NCBI GenBank assembly: GCA_963817785.1
Contig: CAWFPL010000002.1
Coordinates: 558,001 to 622,000 of the forward strand
Reading direction: 5' to 3'
Source: JAKALD01 sp963817785
GTDB taxonomy: Bacteria; Pseudomonadota; Gammaproteobacteria; Burkholderiales; SG8-39
Length of the DNA stretch: 64,000 bases
Shown here: positions 18,552-27,688 of the stretch, in pieces
How the letters are laid out: each line of letters opens with the position of its first letter
How positions within the stretch are numbered: the stretch's first letter is position 1
Translations under genes and position numbers: made by a program
The notes under the pieces: generated by a model
Told to the model about the DNA's origin: nothing
Database searches by the model: none
What the model saw: the letters and a program-made list of their open reading frames with translations, nothing else

Positions 18552-19556
18552 ATGAAACGACGTCTGGCATGGCTCGCGGGCGCAGCATGGCTCGCACTCA
18601 CGAGCGGCGCGGTCTGCGCCGCGGAACACCCGATCGTTCACGTCAGCCTGCTGACCGCGCCGTTCAGCACCGGTTCGTACGTGCTCGGAGCGGCGCTCCA
18701 GGACATCTCCAACAAGTCCAAGTCCTGGGTGCGCATCGACGCCTCCGAAAGCCCGGGGTTCATCTTCAACGTCAAGAAGCTCGCCTCCGACCCGGACGCG
18801 CGCAGGACCACCATCGTGGGCTCCGGCAAGGGCGTGCTGGCGCTTGCCGAGGCGGGCGCCAAGCCTTTCGACAAGAAATACCCGGGCCTGAAGCTGATCT
18901 GCGACTACAACCTGGTCGCCCTGTGGCTCGCGACGCTCGACCCGCACGTGCAGTCGGTGAACGACCTGGCCGGCAAGCGCGTCGGCCTGGGCCGCGCCGC
19001 GCAGATCAACTGGGGCGTCGAGCCCGAGCGGATGTTGCGCGTGGGCTGGGGGCTGGGGTCCGATAAGGTGAGCATCTCCTATCTTGGCCCGAAGGAGGCC
19101 GTGTCGGCCCTGCTCGACGGACACGTGGACGCGGCGATTCTCGGAGGCTACATGAACCCGGGCGACGCCAAGCTGGTGCTGAGCCCGCAGACGACGCAGT
19201 TCATGGCTTCCAATCGCGCTTACCATTTCTTGCCCTGGGGCAAGGAGCAGGTGGAGAAGACCATCGCCAGCGGCATGAACGTGATCTACGTCGACCTGCC
19301 GCCGAACGCGATTCCGGGCGTTGCCCACGACATGCCGGTGTTCGCCGACACCGTGGGTTGGTTCGTGTCGGCCGATTTCCCGCAGGACGTCGCCTACGAG
19401 GTCACGAAGCTGATCATCGACAACGTGACCAAGTTCGCCGAATACAGCGCGGCCGGCAAACTGATGTCCGCGAAGTCGCTCACCTACGGCTTCGAGCCGA
19501 AGGACATCGCTCCGGGCGCGCTGAAGGCGTACCGCGAAGCCGGGATTTTGAAGTAG
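18552..19556 (+). CDS. TAXI-family TRAP transporter solute-binding protein
   Basis: A 334-residue periplasmic binding protein. It has a signal peptide (~1-24, ending VCAAE), then the TAXI pattern PFSTGSYVLGAALQDISNK and DLAGKRVGLG. AGGAGGAGA is placed well before the ATG. It is the first gene of the plus-strand operon and should capture the substrate for the fused TRAP permease at 20792. TAXI proteins bind carboxylates such as glutamate or aromatic acids; the ligand here is unknown. Confidence 0.9.
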   Translation: MKRRLAWLAGAAWLALTSGAVCAAEHPIVHVSLLTAPFSTGSYVLGAALQDISNKSKSWVRIDASESPGFIFNVKKLASDPDARRTTIVGSGKGVLALAEAGAKPFDKKYPGLKLICDYNLVALWLATLDPHVQSVNDLAGKRVGLGRAAQINWGVEPERMLRVGWGLGSDKVSISYLGPKEAVSALLDGHVDAAILGGYMNPGDAKLVLSPQTTQFMASNRAYHFLPWGKEQVEKTIASGMNVIYVDLPPNAIPGVAHDMPVFADTVGWFVSADFPQDVAYEVTKLIIDNVTKFAEYSAAGKLMSAKSLTYGFEPKDIAPGALKAYREAGILK

Positions 19557-19632
19557 CGGAGCTTCGACCGGAAGCCCCGGGGCGCGCCCGCGATCGTGCG
19601 GGCGCGTCTCGCGGCGCCTCCCGCGGGCCCCC

Positions 19633-20715
19633 ATGGCATCGACCCCGACCTCCGTGCAGCCGGATCCCTCCGTGCCCGGGCCCATCCAGGGCCCGAGCGC
19701 GTGGTACGGCCGCGACATGAAGGCGCGCGAGGACTGGATCTACCGCTTTTCGGCACGCGACCTGAAAGAGATCGACGACGCGACCCGGGCGTTTCGGTCG
19801 AGCGGCGCGCCGCTGCACGCGATCTCGCCAGCCCAGTTTCCGCTCGACGGTCTGGCGCGCGTGCTCGAGGAGATTCTCGGCGAGCTGCAGGACGGGCGCG
19901 GCTTCGCGCTGCTGCGCGGCCTGCCGGTGGAGCGCTACGCGCGCGAGGACCAGGCGATCGCCTACCTCGGACTCGGCAGCTACTTCGGCCGACCGAGATC
20001 GCAGAACGCGAAGGGTCACCTGCTGGGTCACGTCAAGGATCTCGGCTACGACATCGGCGACGCGCGGGTGCGCTACTACCAGACCAACCGCAAGCTCGAG
20101 TACCACACCGACTCGGTCGACATCGTCGGCCTGCTGTGCCTTCTGCCCGCGAAATCCGGCGGAGAAAGCTCGATCGTCAGCTCGGTCACCATCTTTAACG
20201 AGATCCTGCGGCGGCGCCCCGACCTCGCGCCGGCGCTGTTCGAGCCGTTTCCGACGGATCGCAGGGGAGAGGTGCCCGAGGGGATGCTGCCGTGGTTCGA
20301 TATTCCCGTGTACCACTGGTACGCGGGACGGCTGTCGGCGATTTACGCGCGCCAGTACATCGAGTCGGCGCAACGCCTGTTTCCGCAGGCACGCCGCCTC
20401 ACCGCCGCGCAGGTTGCGGCGCTCGACCTGCTCGACGAGCTGGCGAACGATCCGGACATCCACCTGGAAATGGAGTTCCGCGCCGGCGATCTGCAGTTCC
20501 TGCACAACCACCAGATCTTCCATTCGCGCAACGACTTCGAGAACTGGCCCGAGCCCGAGCGTCACCGCCACCTGCTGCGCCTTTGGCTGTGCACGCGGAC
20601 CGGCAGGCCGCTGCCTCCGGCTTACGCGCAGCGTTACGGCAGCGTGACCCCGGGAGACCGCGGTGGCATCGTCGTGAAGGGCACGGTGGCGGGAGTGCCG
20701 CTCGAGGCCGTGTGA
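19633..20715 (+). CDS. TauD/TfdA-like Fe(II)/2-oxoglutarate dioxygenase
   Basis: A 360-residue dioxygenase. The iron site is H158-x-D160 in YHTDSVD and the distal His297 in NHQIFHSRNDF; Arg316 in RHRHLLRLWL is placed to bind 2-oxoglutarate. GRGFALLRGLPVE is the typical early strand. It lies between the TAXI protein and TRAP permease genes, so it probably hydroxylates the imported compound. Family members act on taurine, phenoxyacids, betaines and others, so the substrate is open. Confidence 0.88.
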   Translation: MASTPTSVQPDPSVPGPIQGPSAWYGRDMKAREDWIYRFSARDLKEIDDATRAFRSSGAPLHAISPAQFPLDGLARVLEEILGELQDGRGFALLRGLPVERYAREDQAIAYLGLGSYFGRPRSQNAKGHLLGHVKDLGYDIGDARVRYYQTNRKLEYHTDSVDIVGLLCLLPAKSGGESSIVSSVTIFNEILRRRPDLAPALFEPFPTDRRGEVPEGMLPWFDIPVYHWYAGRLSAIYARQYIESAQRLFPQARRLTAAQVAALDLLDELANDPDIHLEMEFRAGDLQFLHNHQIFHSRNDFENWPEPERHRHLLRLWLCTRTGRPLPPAYAQRYGSVTPGDRGGIVVKGTVAGVPLEAV

Positions 20716-20791
20716 GCGAGGCGCAGGCGTTGATGAGTTTCCCGTCCCGGCCGCCTACCGGGATCAACCAGCCTACGGAAGGCACGCACAG

Positions 20792-22711
20792 ATGACTGAA
20801 GCTCGGCGCGACAGAGTGCTTGCGGTGGCGTTGGTCGTGGTCGGTCTGGCGATGTTCGCCTACCACATGGTGGCCAGCCAGGTCGCCCTGCTGACCGACT
20901 ACCAGCATCAGGACGTGCACCTCGGATTCCTGCTGACCCTGATCTTCCTGCAGAGCCTGCGCCAGGCCAAGACCGGGTGGTCGAGGGCGTGGTGCATGGC
21001 GATGCTCGCCGCGGGGATCGCGGCGACGGCCTACGTCTTTACCCACATCAACCACCTCGAGGAGGCCGTGGGCTTCCCGGACCACGTCGACGTCGTCGTC
21101 GGGGTCGCGCTGGTGGTCCTGGTCGTCGAGGGAACCCGCCGCACGTGGGGCCTCACGCTGCCGCTGGTGGCGATCATTTTCATCGCCTACTTCATGTTCG
21201 GGCACCTGCTTCCGGGGCCGCTCTATCACCGGCAGTTCGGCTTCGACTACATGATTTCGTACCTGAGCATCGGGCTTTCCGGCATCTTCGGAACCTTCCT
21301 CGGCATCTCGGCCCAGCAGGTGTTCCTGTTCGCCGTCTTCGGCGGCTTGCTCGGCGTCATCAAGATCACCGACTTCTTCCACGAGGCGGGCAAGCTCGCC
21401 GGGCGCGTGTTCCAGGGCGGCCCCGGACAGACCGCGGTGATCTCGAGCTCCTTGATGGGCATGGTGACGGGCGCCGCGGTCGCGAATGCCGCCATCGTCG
21501 GCGCTTTCACCATTCCCTACATGAAGCGCGTAGGCTACAAGCCCGAGATCGCCGCGGCGATCGAGGCCACCGCATCGACCGGCGGCCAGATCATGCCGCC
21601 GGTCATGGGCGCGGCGGCGTTTCTCATGGCATCCTTCCTCGGCGTGCCTTACGCGACGATCATGCTCGCAGGGGTGGTGCCCGCCCTGCTGTACTACTGG
21701 GGCTGCATCCTCGGTGTTCAGTTCATCGCGGTGACGCACGGCATCTTCCCGGCCGCGGAGCCGGTCGATTGGCGCCTGCTGCTCAGGCGCGCGCCGCTGT
21801 TCCTCGGCCCGGTCGGGCTGCTGGTCGCGATGCTGCTCTTCTACTACAGCCCGAGCGACGCGGCGTTCTGGACCATCCTGGTCGCCATCGGCTTGAGCTA
21901 CATCGGCCGCGACACCCGGCCCCGCCTCGGGGCGTTGATCGATTGCCTGGCGAAGGGCGCCTACGGCGGCGCGCAGATCGGGGTATCGCTCGCGGTCGTC
22001 GGACTGGTCGCGCAGACGCTGATCACCACCGGTCTGGGCACCAAGATCGCCGGTCTGGTGACCCTGCTGAGCGGCGGCAACCTGGCGATCGCGCTTTTCA
22101 TCACCATGCTGGTGTCGCTGATCCTCGGCTGCGGCGTGCCCACCTCGGCGGCCTACAGCCTGGTCGCGATCGTCGTCGTGCCGAGCATCGTGCGCATGGG
22201 CGTGCCGGCGCTGTCGGCCCATTTTTTCGCCTTCTACTTCGCCGTGATCTCCGCGCTCACGCCCCCTGTGGCCCTGGCCGCGCTCACCACCGCCGCCATG
22301 GCGGGGGCGGATTACATCAAGACGGGACTGCATTCGGTCAGGCTGGCGATCTCGGGGTTCCTCATCCCGTTTCTGATCGTCTGCAACCCGGTCCTGCTCC
22401 TTCGGCCCGACAACTGGATCTGGGGCGCCGGGGCCCTGGTCTCGATGCTGCTCGGGATCACCGCCCTGACCGCCGCGCTGTACGGCTGCGGCCTGGTGCC
22501 GTTCACGCGGCGCGAGCGGATCGCGGCGTCGCTGTGCGTGGTATTAGAGCTCGGCTTCTCTTTGTTCCGTGCCACGGGGCATGAGGCGCTGGCGTTCGCC
22601 TCCCTGGGTATGGGCCTGGCGCTCTTCCTGGCCGTCCTGCCGGCACAGGTGAAGAAGAAACGGCTCGCGCGGGCAGGTGTCTCCGCGCGCGTGGCCGCGA
22701 GCGTTGCGTAA
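20792..22711 (+). CDS. TRAP transporter fused 4TM/12TM permease
   Basis: A 639-residue polytopic protein joining the small (DctQ-like) and large (DctM-like) TRAP subunits. Hydrophobic helices occur throughout; the conserved large-subunit parts are GTFLGISAQQVFLFAVFGGLLG, GMVTGAAVANAAIVGAFTIPYMKRVGYKPEIAAAIEATASTGGQIMPPVMGAAAF and CGVPTSAAYSLVA. Fused permeases pair with TAXI binding proteins, as here. Transport is driven by the ion gradient. Confidence 0.93.
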   Translation: MTEARRDRVLAVALVVVGLAMFAYHMVASQVALLTDYQHQDVHLGFLLTLIFLQSLRQAKTGWSRAWCMAMLAAGIAATAYVFTHINHLEEAVGFPDHVDVVVGVALVVLVVEGTRRTWGLTLPLVAIIFIAYFMFGHLLPGPLYHRQFGFDYMISYLSIGLSGIFGTFLGISAQQVFLFAVFGGLLGVIKITDFFHEAGKLAGRVFQGGPGQTAVISSSLMGMVTGAAVANAAIVGAFTIPYMKRVGYKPEIAAAIEATASTGGQIMPPVMGAAAFLMASFLGVPYATIMLAGVVPALLYYWGCILGVQFIAVTHGIFPAAEPVDWRLLLRRAPLFLGPVGLLVAMLLFYYSPSDAAFWTILVAIGLSYIGRDTRPRLGALIDCLAKGAYGGAQIGVSLAVVGLVAQTLITTGLGTKIAGLVTLLSGGNLAIALFITMLVSLILGCGVPTSAAYSLVAIVVVPSIVRMGVPALSAHFFAFYFAVISALTPPVALAALTTAAMAGADYIKTGLHSVRLAISGFLIPFLIVCNPVLLLRPDNWIWGAGALVSMLLGITALTAALYGCGLVPFTRRERIAASLCVVLELGFSLFRATGHEALAFASLGMGLALFLAVLPAQVKKKRLARAGVSARVAASVA

Positions 22712-22719
22712 GCCGGGCC

Positions 22720-23538
22720 ATGAGCACGGGAGGAATCCGCCGCGAGCACCGTGAGGGCGTCACCACGCTGGTGCTCGATCGCCCGGAACGGCGCAACGCG
22801 CTTTCGTTGCCGATGATCGAGGCGCTCGGCCGTGACATCGCGCAGGCCGAGGGCGACGCGGCCTGCCGCTGCCTGGTGATCACCGGCGGCGAGCATTTCT
22901 GCGCCGGGCGGGAGCTCGACGCCGGAATCGGCCGCACGCTCGAGCCCGTGCTCGCATACGACGAGGCCTACGCGGCGATCTTCCGCGCCTTGATGCAGCT
23001 GTCCAAGCCCTCCGTCGCGGTCGTGCGCGGCTACGCGGTGGCGGGCGGGTTCACGCTGGCGATGGGCTGCGACTTCGTGCTCGCCGACGCGAGCGCCCGC
23101 TTCGGCGCGATGGAGATGAACAACGGCTTTCCCGCGGCGGTCAACTCTGCGCTGCTCGCGCATCTCGCCGGACCGCGCGTCGCCCTGGAGCTGCTGCTGT
23201 TCGGCGATCCGGTGCCGGCCGAGACGCTCTACCGCATGGGGCTGATCAACCGCCTCGCGGCCGACGCGCCTGAGCTCGAGAGCGTGGCGGCGCAATTCAC
23301 CGCGGCGCTGGCGACGCTCGATCCGCTGGCGGTGCGGCTCACCAAGGAGGCGCATCGCGCCGCGGCCAGTATGCCGCTCCCGGAAGCGCTCTCCTATGCC
23401 AAGAATCTGAACGCGCTGCTGCTCGCCTCGGGGCGCATCGAGGAGGGCGCGCGGGCGTTTGCGCGACGCAGGCGCAACGCCGCGAAAGATGACGAAGGCC
23501 GATCGAAGCAGCATCCACGGAGAGGAGACGAATCATGA
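22720..23538 (+). CDS. Enoyl-CoA hydratase/isomerase family protein
   Basis: A 272-residue crotonase-fold protein with HFCAGRELDAGI and RGYAVAGGFTLAMGCDFVLADASARFG. The usual catalytic Glu region is replaced by MEMNNGFPAAVNSALLAH, so the chemistry may differ from water addition. It begins eight bases after the permease and overlaps the next gene by four bases. It probably acts on the CoA ester of the imported compound. Confidence 0.85.
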   Translation: MSTGGIRREHREGVTTLVLDRPERRNALSLPMIEALGRDIAQAEGDAACRCLVITGGEHFCAGRELDAGIGRTLEPVLAYDEAYAAIFRALMQLSKPSVAVVRGYAVAGGFTLAMGCDFVLADASARFGAMEMNNGFPAAVNSALLAHLAGPRVALELLLFGDPVPAETLYRMGLINRLAADAPELESVAAQFTAALATLDPLAVRLTKEAHRAAASMPLPEALSYAKNLNALLLASGRIEEGARAFARRRRNAAKDDEGRSKQHPRRGDES

Positions 23539-24551
23539 CGTTTCGCAAAGTGATGAACGGGATCGTGCAGGCCGTCGCGGCGATCGTCGCAGTCATGCTG
23601 CTCGGGTCCCCGGCGGCGACCGCGCAACCACTCAGGACGATCAACGTAGGCATGCAGCCGATCGTCAACGGGCCAATCTACATCGCGATCAAGGAGAAGT
23701 ATTTCGAGAAGATGGGACTCCATGTGAACCTGGTGAAGTTCACCTCCGGCCCCGCGCAGTTCGCAGCACTCGCCGGGGGCCAGATCGACCTCGCATGGGG
23801 AGGCATGGGCGCATTTCTGCTGGCCAAGGCGAACGGACAGGACCTGAACTTCTTCGCAGTGTTCATGGACTACAACCCGCTCGAGGGGATCGTGGTGCCC
23901 GGTGCGAGCCCGGTCCATTCCGTGCGCGACCTGGCCGAGAAAAAGGTCGCTCTGGTGCGCGGATCCGACGCGCATTACGGCTTGCTGAAGGCGCTGCAGG
24001 TCAATGGCATGGCTAAGAACTCGGTCCATATTCTCAACATGGCACCACCACAACAGGCCGCGGCGCTGGAGGCGGGGGACATTGACGCGATGTTCTCCTG
24101 GGAACCCTTCCTGACGCCTCTCACGAACAAGGGGGCACGAATCATTTTTCGCAATAGCGATTTGCATCCCGGGCCTGCGTTCCTCGGTTGGGCCGGGCAT
24201 AGGGCATGGTTGGAGAAGAACGAGGACGTCGTCGAGAAGCTCCTGAAGGGCTGGGACATGGGCTTGAAGAAGATGCATCAGGACCCGGAGCTCGCCATCA
24301 GTACCGCGATGGAATTCACCGGCATGAACGCCGATCAGGCGCACGCCATCCAGAAGCAGCTCGTGTATTACCCGGCGACCGCGGCCATCGACCCCAAGGA
24401 GAACTGCTACTGGGCGAAGGGCTCGAAGCTCAACCGGCTGATGCACGACTTTCTCGCCTTCGGCAGGGAATACGGCCTGGCCAAGGGCGACACCGACGTG
24501 GACGGCTACGTGATGCCGCAATTCATGGAGGCCGTGAAGAGCGGAAAGTGA
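23535..24551 (+). CDS. ABC transporter substrate-binding protein (NMT1/SsuA-like)
   Basis: A 338-residue periplasmic protein with a signal peptide ending at ATAQP (~34) and the NMT1/THI5 fold: INVGMQPIVNGPIYIAIKEK, AALAGGQIDLAWGGMGAFL, DLAEKKVALVRGSDAH and GDIDAMFSWEPF. It overlaps the upstream hydratase by ATGA and precedes the permease and ATPase. Homologues carry sulfonates, nitrates, pyrimidine precursors or aromatic acids; the ligand is unknown. Confidence 0.9.
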   Translation: MTFRKVMNGIVQAVAAIVAVMLLGSPAATAQPLRTINVGMQPIVNGPIYIAIKEKYFEKMGLHVNLVKFTSGPAQFAALAGGQIDLAWGGMGAFLLAKANGQDLNFFAVFMDYNPLEGIVVPGASPVHSVRDLAEKKVALVRGSDAHYGLLKALQVNGMAKNSVHILNMAPPQQAAALEAGDIDAMFSWEPFLTPLTNKGARIIFRNSDLHPGPAFLGWAGHRAWLEKNEDVVEKLLKGWDMGLKKMHQDPELAISTAMEFTGMNADQAHAIQKQLVYYPATAAIDPKENCYWAKGSKLNRLMHDFLAFGREYGLAKGDTDVDGYVMPQFMEAVKSGK

Positions 24552-24593
24552 CGCCGAGCTGCACGAAGCGCGTGTGACCCGCGGCGGGGACTG

Positions 24594-25376
24594 GTGAAGA
24601 GCCGTCTCGCCACGCGGCACTACCGCCTGATCAGCGTCGCCTCGGTCGGGGTGGCGCTCGCGGCTTGGATCGTGGCGAGTTTCCTGATGAAGCTCGATCC
24701 CAACAAGCTGCCGCCGGTGCAGACACTGGCGAGTACCCTGTGGGAGTTGATCGCCCACGGCTACGCGGGGAAGCCGTTCTACTGGCAGATCTTTGCCAGC
24801 GTCGGACGAGCGCTCGCCGGATTCGTGCTGGCGGTTCTGATCGGCGTGCCGGTGGGCATCTGGCTGGGCACCAACCGCGTGTTCGAAGCAGTCGTGTCGC
24901 CGTTCCTGACCTTTATGCGGCCGATCCCCCCGATCGCCCTGGTGCCGCTGTTCATCTTCTATTTCGGCATCGGCGAGGTGTCGAAGATCGCGCTCATCTT
25001 CATGACCGGGTTTCTCTATCTCACCGTCAATGCGGCGGCGGGGGTCAAGGCCGTGCCGGAGGACCTGATCCTCGCATCGCGGTCCCTCGGCTTGACGCGG
25101 CGGCAGATTTTCCTTCGCGTCATCCTGCCCGCCGCGTCGGGGCCGATCCTGACCGGGATGCGCATCGCGATGACTCTGTCGTGGACGCTTGTGGTCGCCG
25201 CGGAACTGATCGCCGCGCAAGTCGGACTGGGCTACATGATCATGGACGCAACCACCTTCTATCGCATCCCGATCGTGTTTGTCGGCGTGATCACCATCGG
25301 GCTCATCGGACTGGTGCTGGACAGCGCCTTGCTCCTTCTGGAGCGGCGATTGCTGCATTGGCGGGGCAAGCAATGA
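24594..25376 (+). CDS. ABC transporter permease (SsuC-like)
   Basis: A 260-residue inner-membrane protein with about six helices and the EAA loop APEDLILASRSLGLTRRQIFLRVILPAASGPILTGMR-type pattern at ~155-190. It starts at GTG 24594 behind GGCGGGGA and overlaps the ATPase start (ATGA). It forms the channel with the neighbouring binding protein and ATPase. Confidence 0.9.
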   Translation: MKSRLATRHYRLISVASVGVALAAWIVASFLMKLDPNKLPPVQTLASTLWELIAHGYAGKPFYWQIFASVGRALAGFVLAVLIGVPVGIWLGTNRVFEAVVSPFLTFMRPIPPIALVPLFIFYFGIGEVSKIALIFMTGFLYLTVNAAAGVKAVPEDLILASRSLGLTRRQIFLRVILPAASGPILTGMRIAMTLSWTLVVAAELIAAQVGLGYMIMDATTFYRIPIVFVGVITIGLIGLVLDSALLLLERRLLHWRGKQ

Positions 25377-26137
25377 CCGGGAGCGAGGCCCTCGAGGTCC
25401 GCGACATTTCCAAGGTGTTCGTCGCCGATGGCAAGGCGCTCACCGCCATCGAGAGCGTGTCGCTGACGGCGAAGCCCTCCGAGATCGTGTCGATCATCGG
25501 TCCGAGCGGCTGCGGGAAGAGCACCTTGCTCAGGATGATCGCCGGGTTCGACCATCCGAGCTCGGGCGATCTGGAGCTGGGCGGGCGGCGAATCGGCGGG
25601 CCTGGCGCCGACCGGGGCATCGTATTTCAGCAGCCGACCCTCTATCCGTGGCTCAACGTCTACGACAACGTGGCCTTCGGGCCGCGCATGCGCGGGGTGC
25701 CGCAGGCCCGCTATCGCCAAGCTGTCGACCATTACCTCAAATCGGTGGGGCTGGCCGGCTTCGAACGCCACTATCCCTATCAGCTGTCGGGCGGAATGAA
25801 GCAGCGAGTGCAGATCGCCCGGGTGCTGATCGGCGAGCCGCGGATCCTCTTGATGGACGAGCCGTTCGGAGCCCTGGATTACCAAACGCGCCTGACCATG
25901 CAGAAGCTGCTGCTGGATCTGTGGGAAGAGTACCGACCGACCGTGTTCTTCGTCACCCACGACGTCGAGGAAGCGATTTTCATCTCGGACCGTGTATACG
26001 TGATGAGCGCGCGCCCCGGGCGCATCCTCGAAGCGCTCGAGGTCAGGATAGACCGTCCGAGGGTGTACGACGTGGTATCCGGGAGCGACGAGTTCGTCGG
26101 GCTGAAGCTGCGCGCGCTCAAGCTGCTGCAGCATTAG
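25373..26137 (+). CDS. ABC transporter ATPase (SsuB/TauB-like)
   Basis: A 254-residue ATP-binding subunit: Walker A GPSGCGKST at ~43, signature LSGGMKQR, Walker B ILLMDEPFGALD and the H-loop FVTHDVEEAI. The start is the ATG at 25373, which overlaps the permease stop. It powers the importer and is the last gene of the operon. Confidence 0.93.
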   Translation: MTGSEALEVRDISKVFVADGKALTAIESVSLTAKPSEIVSIIGPSGCGKSTLLRMIAGFDHPSSGDLELGGRRIGGPGADRGIVFQQPTLYPWLNVYDNVAFGPRMRGVPQARYRQAVDHYLKSVGLAGFERHYPYQLSGGMKQRVQIARVLIGEPRILLMDEPFGALDYQTRLTMQKLLLDLWEEYRPTVFFVTHDVEEAIFISDRVYVMSARPGRILEALEVRIDRPRVYDVVSGSDEFVGLKLRALKLLQH

Positions 26138-26141
26138 CGCA

Positions 26142-26255
26142 CCTGAGGCGCTCAGCCGAGATGCACTGCTGCATGAGCTCCTGGTAGAACTGCTGGACCG
26201 TGGGCGGCAGCTCAGGGTGATGGTCCTGCACCGAAAACCAGCGAATAGCGCATGC
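26142..26255 (-). pseudogene. Possible N-terminal remnant of a luciferase-like flavin monooxygenase
   Basis: On the minus strand a frame reads WFSVQDHHPELPPTVQQFY followed by QELMQQCISAERL, like the first ~35 residues of LLM-class monooxygenases. A potential start (MRY) is in a neighbouring frame, as if shifted by one base, and similarity stops after the AERL residues, at the end of the ABC ATPase gene. The rest of the enzyme is missing. Evidence is short, so the call is tentative. Confidence 0.35.
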
Positions 26256-26356
26256 TCCCCATGCGAATCCCTCGTGCGCCGGATAGGGGGCAACGGTTGA
26301 CCGGCGCCGCTCGTGCACCGGACAATGCGCCGCGGTACCTGGATACCGGAGACTCC

Positions 26357-26956
26357 GTGCAACGCGTTCCGCTCGCATCGTTCGAACCCGCCCTGCTCAA
26401 GCGTCTCGAGGAGCTGTGGGGCAAGCCGGTCAACCTGTATCGCGCCCTGGCCAACCAGCCCAAGCTGGTCGCGGCATGGGCCGAGTTCTTCAACGCGCTG
26501 CGCGCCGACAGCCGCACCCCGCGCGCGCTGCGCGAGCTCATGATCCTGCGCTCGGCGCAGCTCGCGGGCTCCGAATACGAATGGGCGCAGCATCTGCGCA
26601 TGGCGCGCAAGGCAGGGGTGCGCGAAGCGCAGATCGCGGCGCTGGCGCAGTGGCGCGCAGCGGCCGAGTTCGACCCGCGCGAGCGCGCGGCGCTCGCGCT
26701 GCAGGAGGCCGTTGTCGCCGGCAGGGTGGGCGACGATGTCTACGCCGAGTGCGCGCGCCATTTCGGCCACGGCGAGTACGTGGAGCTGGTGCTCACGGCG
26801 GCGGCGTACGTGATGGTGCCGCGCGTGCTCGAGGCGCTGCGCGTGCCGCTGGACGAGGACATCCGCGAACACTCGCCGCGCCTGGGTGGTGACGCGGGGG
26901 TGAAAAGCACCTTACCCCCGCACCCCCGAAGTGACGCCGGGGTGGGAAGCGCCTGA
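26357..26956 (+). CDS. Carboxymuconolactone decarboxylase-family protein
   Basis: A ~199-residue all-helical CMD/AhpD-fold protein: LYRALANQPKLVAAWAEFFNALR, LRELMILRSAQLAGSEYEWAQHLRMARKAGV and ERAALALQEAVVAG. It lacks a CxxC pair, so it is not an AhpD-type peroxidase. I favour the GTG at 26357 (GGAG seven bases before) over ATG 26252, since the extra residues are low quality and overlap the pseudogene. The C-terminal ~20 residues are encoded by a tandem repeat and are probably not part of the fold. Confidence 0.8.
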   Translation: MQRVPLASFEPALLKRLEELWGKPVNLYRALANQPKLVAAWAEFFNALRADSRTPRALRELMILRSAQLAGSEYEWAQHLRMARKAGVREAQIAALAQWRAAAEFDPRERAALALQEAVVAGRVGDDVYAECARHFGHGEYVELVLTAAAYVMVPRVLEALRVPLDEDIREHSPRLGGDAGVKSTLPPHPRSDAGVGSA

Positions 26957-26963
26957 CCCCCGC
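26888..26963. repeat. Two tandem imperfect 34-bp hairpin repeats, period 42
   Basis: Copies at 26888-26921 and 26930-26963 share the pattern GTGACGC then a G-run, GTG, a purine stretch AAGC, CCT and ACCCCCGC. Within the first copy, GCGGGGGT pairs with ACCCCCGC around a 12-base loop. The pair spans the 3' end of the CMD gene and its stop codon. It looks like a REP-type repeat; copy number elsewhere is unknown. Confidence 0.6.
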
Positions 26964-26983
26964 CGAACAGGAGCCCGCCACCC

Positions 26984-27688
26984 ATGACCACCCAGCGCAG
27001 CTTCCGTTACTACGAGTTCGTGATGGCCGCCTTCGTCACGGTGCTGATCTGCTCGAATCTCATCGGCCCGGCCAAGATTTCGCAGATTCACGTGCCGGTG
27101 CTCGGCACGCTCACCTTCGGCGCGGGGGTGCTGTTCTTCCCCGTGTCGTACATCTTCGGCGACATCCTCACCGAGGTGTACGGCTACGCGCGCGCGCGGC
27201 GCGTCATCTGGGCGGGCTTCGCCGGCCTCGGGTTCGCCTCCTTCATGGCCTCGGTGGTGGTGGCGCTGCCGCCGGCATCGTTCTGGAAGCACCAAGACGC
27301 CTACGAGATCGCGTTCGGCAACACCTGGCGCATCGTGACGGCCTCCATGACCGCGTACTTCTGCGGCGAGTTCGTGAACTCCTACGTGCTCGCCAAGATG
27401 AAAATCCTGACGCGCGGGCGCTGGCTGTGGACGCGCATCATCGGCTCGACCATCTTCGGCGAGGCGGTCGATTCGTCGATCTTCTATCCGCTCGCGTTCT
27501 ACGGCACCGGCATCATTCCGAACGACAAGCTGCCGCTGGTAATGGTGGCGCAGTTCATCGCGAAGGTCGGGGTCGAGGTGGTGTTCACGCCGCTCACCTA
27601 CAAGATCGTCGCGGCGCTCAAGCGCGCCGAGCACGAGGACTACTACGACTACCGCACCGACTTCAATCCGTTCCACCTCAAGGCCTGA
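26984..27688 (+). CDS. yhhQ: Queuosine precursor transporter
   Basis: A 234-residue inner-membrane protein with about six helices. Family marks are VLICSNLIGPAKI, FPVSYIFGDILTEVYGYARARRVIWAGF and RIIGSTIFGEAVDSSIFYPLAFYG. Homologues import the 7-deazaguanine precursors preQ0/preQ1 for queuosine in tRNA. CAGGAG lies before the ATG. No riboswitch is seen in the 27-base gap upstream. Confidence 0.93.
   Translation: MTTQRSFRYYEFVMAAFVTVLICSNLIGPAKISQIHVPVLGTLTFGAGVLFFPVSYIFGDILTEVYGYARARRVIWAGFAGLGFASFMASVVVALPPASFWKHQDAYEIAFGNTWRIVTASMTAYFCGEFVNSYVLAKMKILTRGRWLWTRIIGSTIFGEAVDSSIFYPLAFYGTGIIPNDKLPLVMVAQFIAKVGVEVVFTPLTYKIVAALKRAEHEDYYDYRTDFNPFHLKA

Noticed and set aside
26957..26983. PreQ1 riboswitch before yhhQ
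   Set aside because: The gap is only 27 bases and shows no matching pseudoknot sequence.
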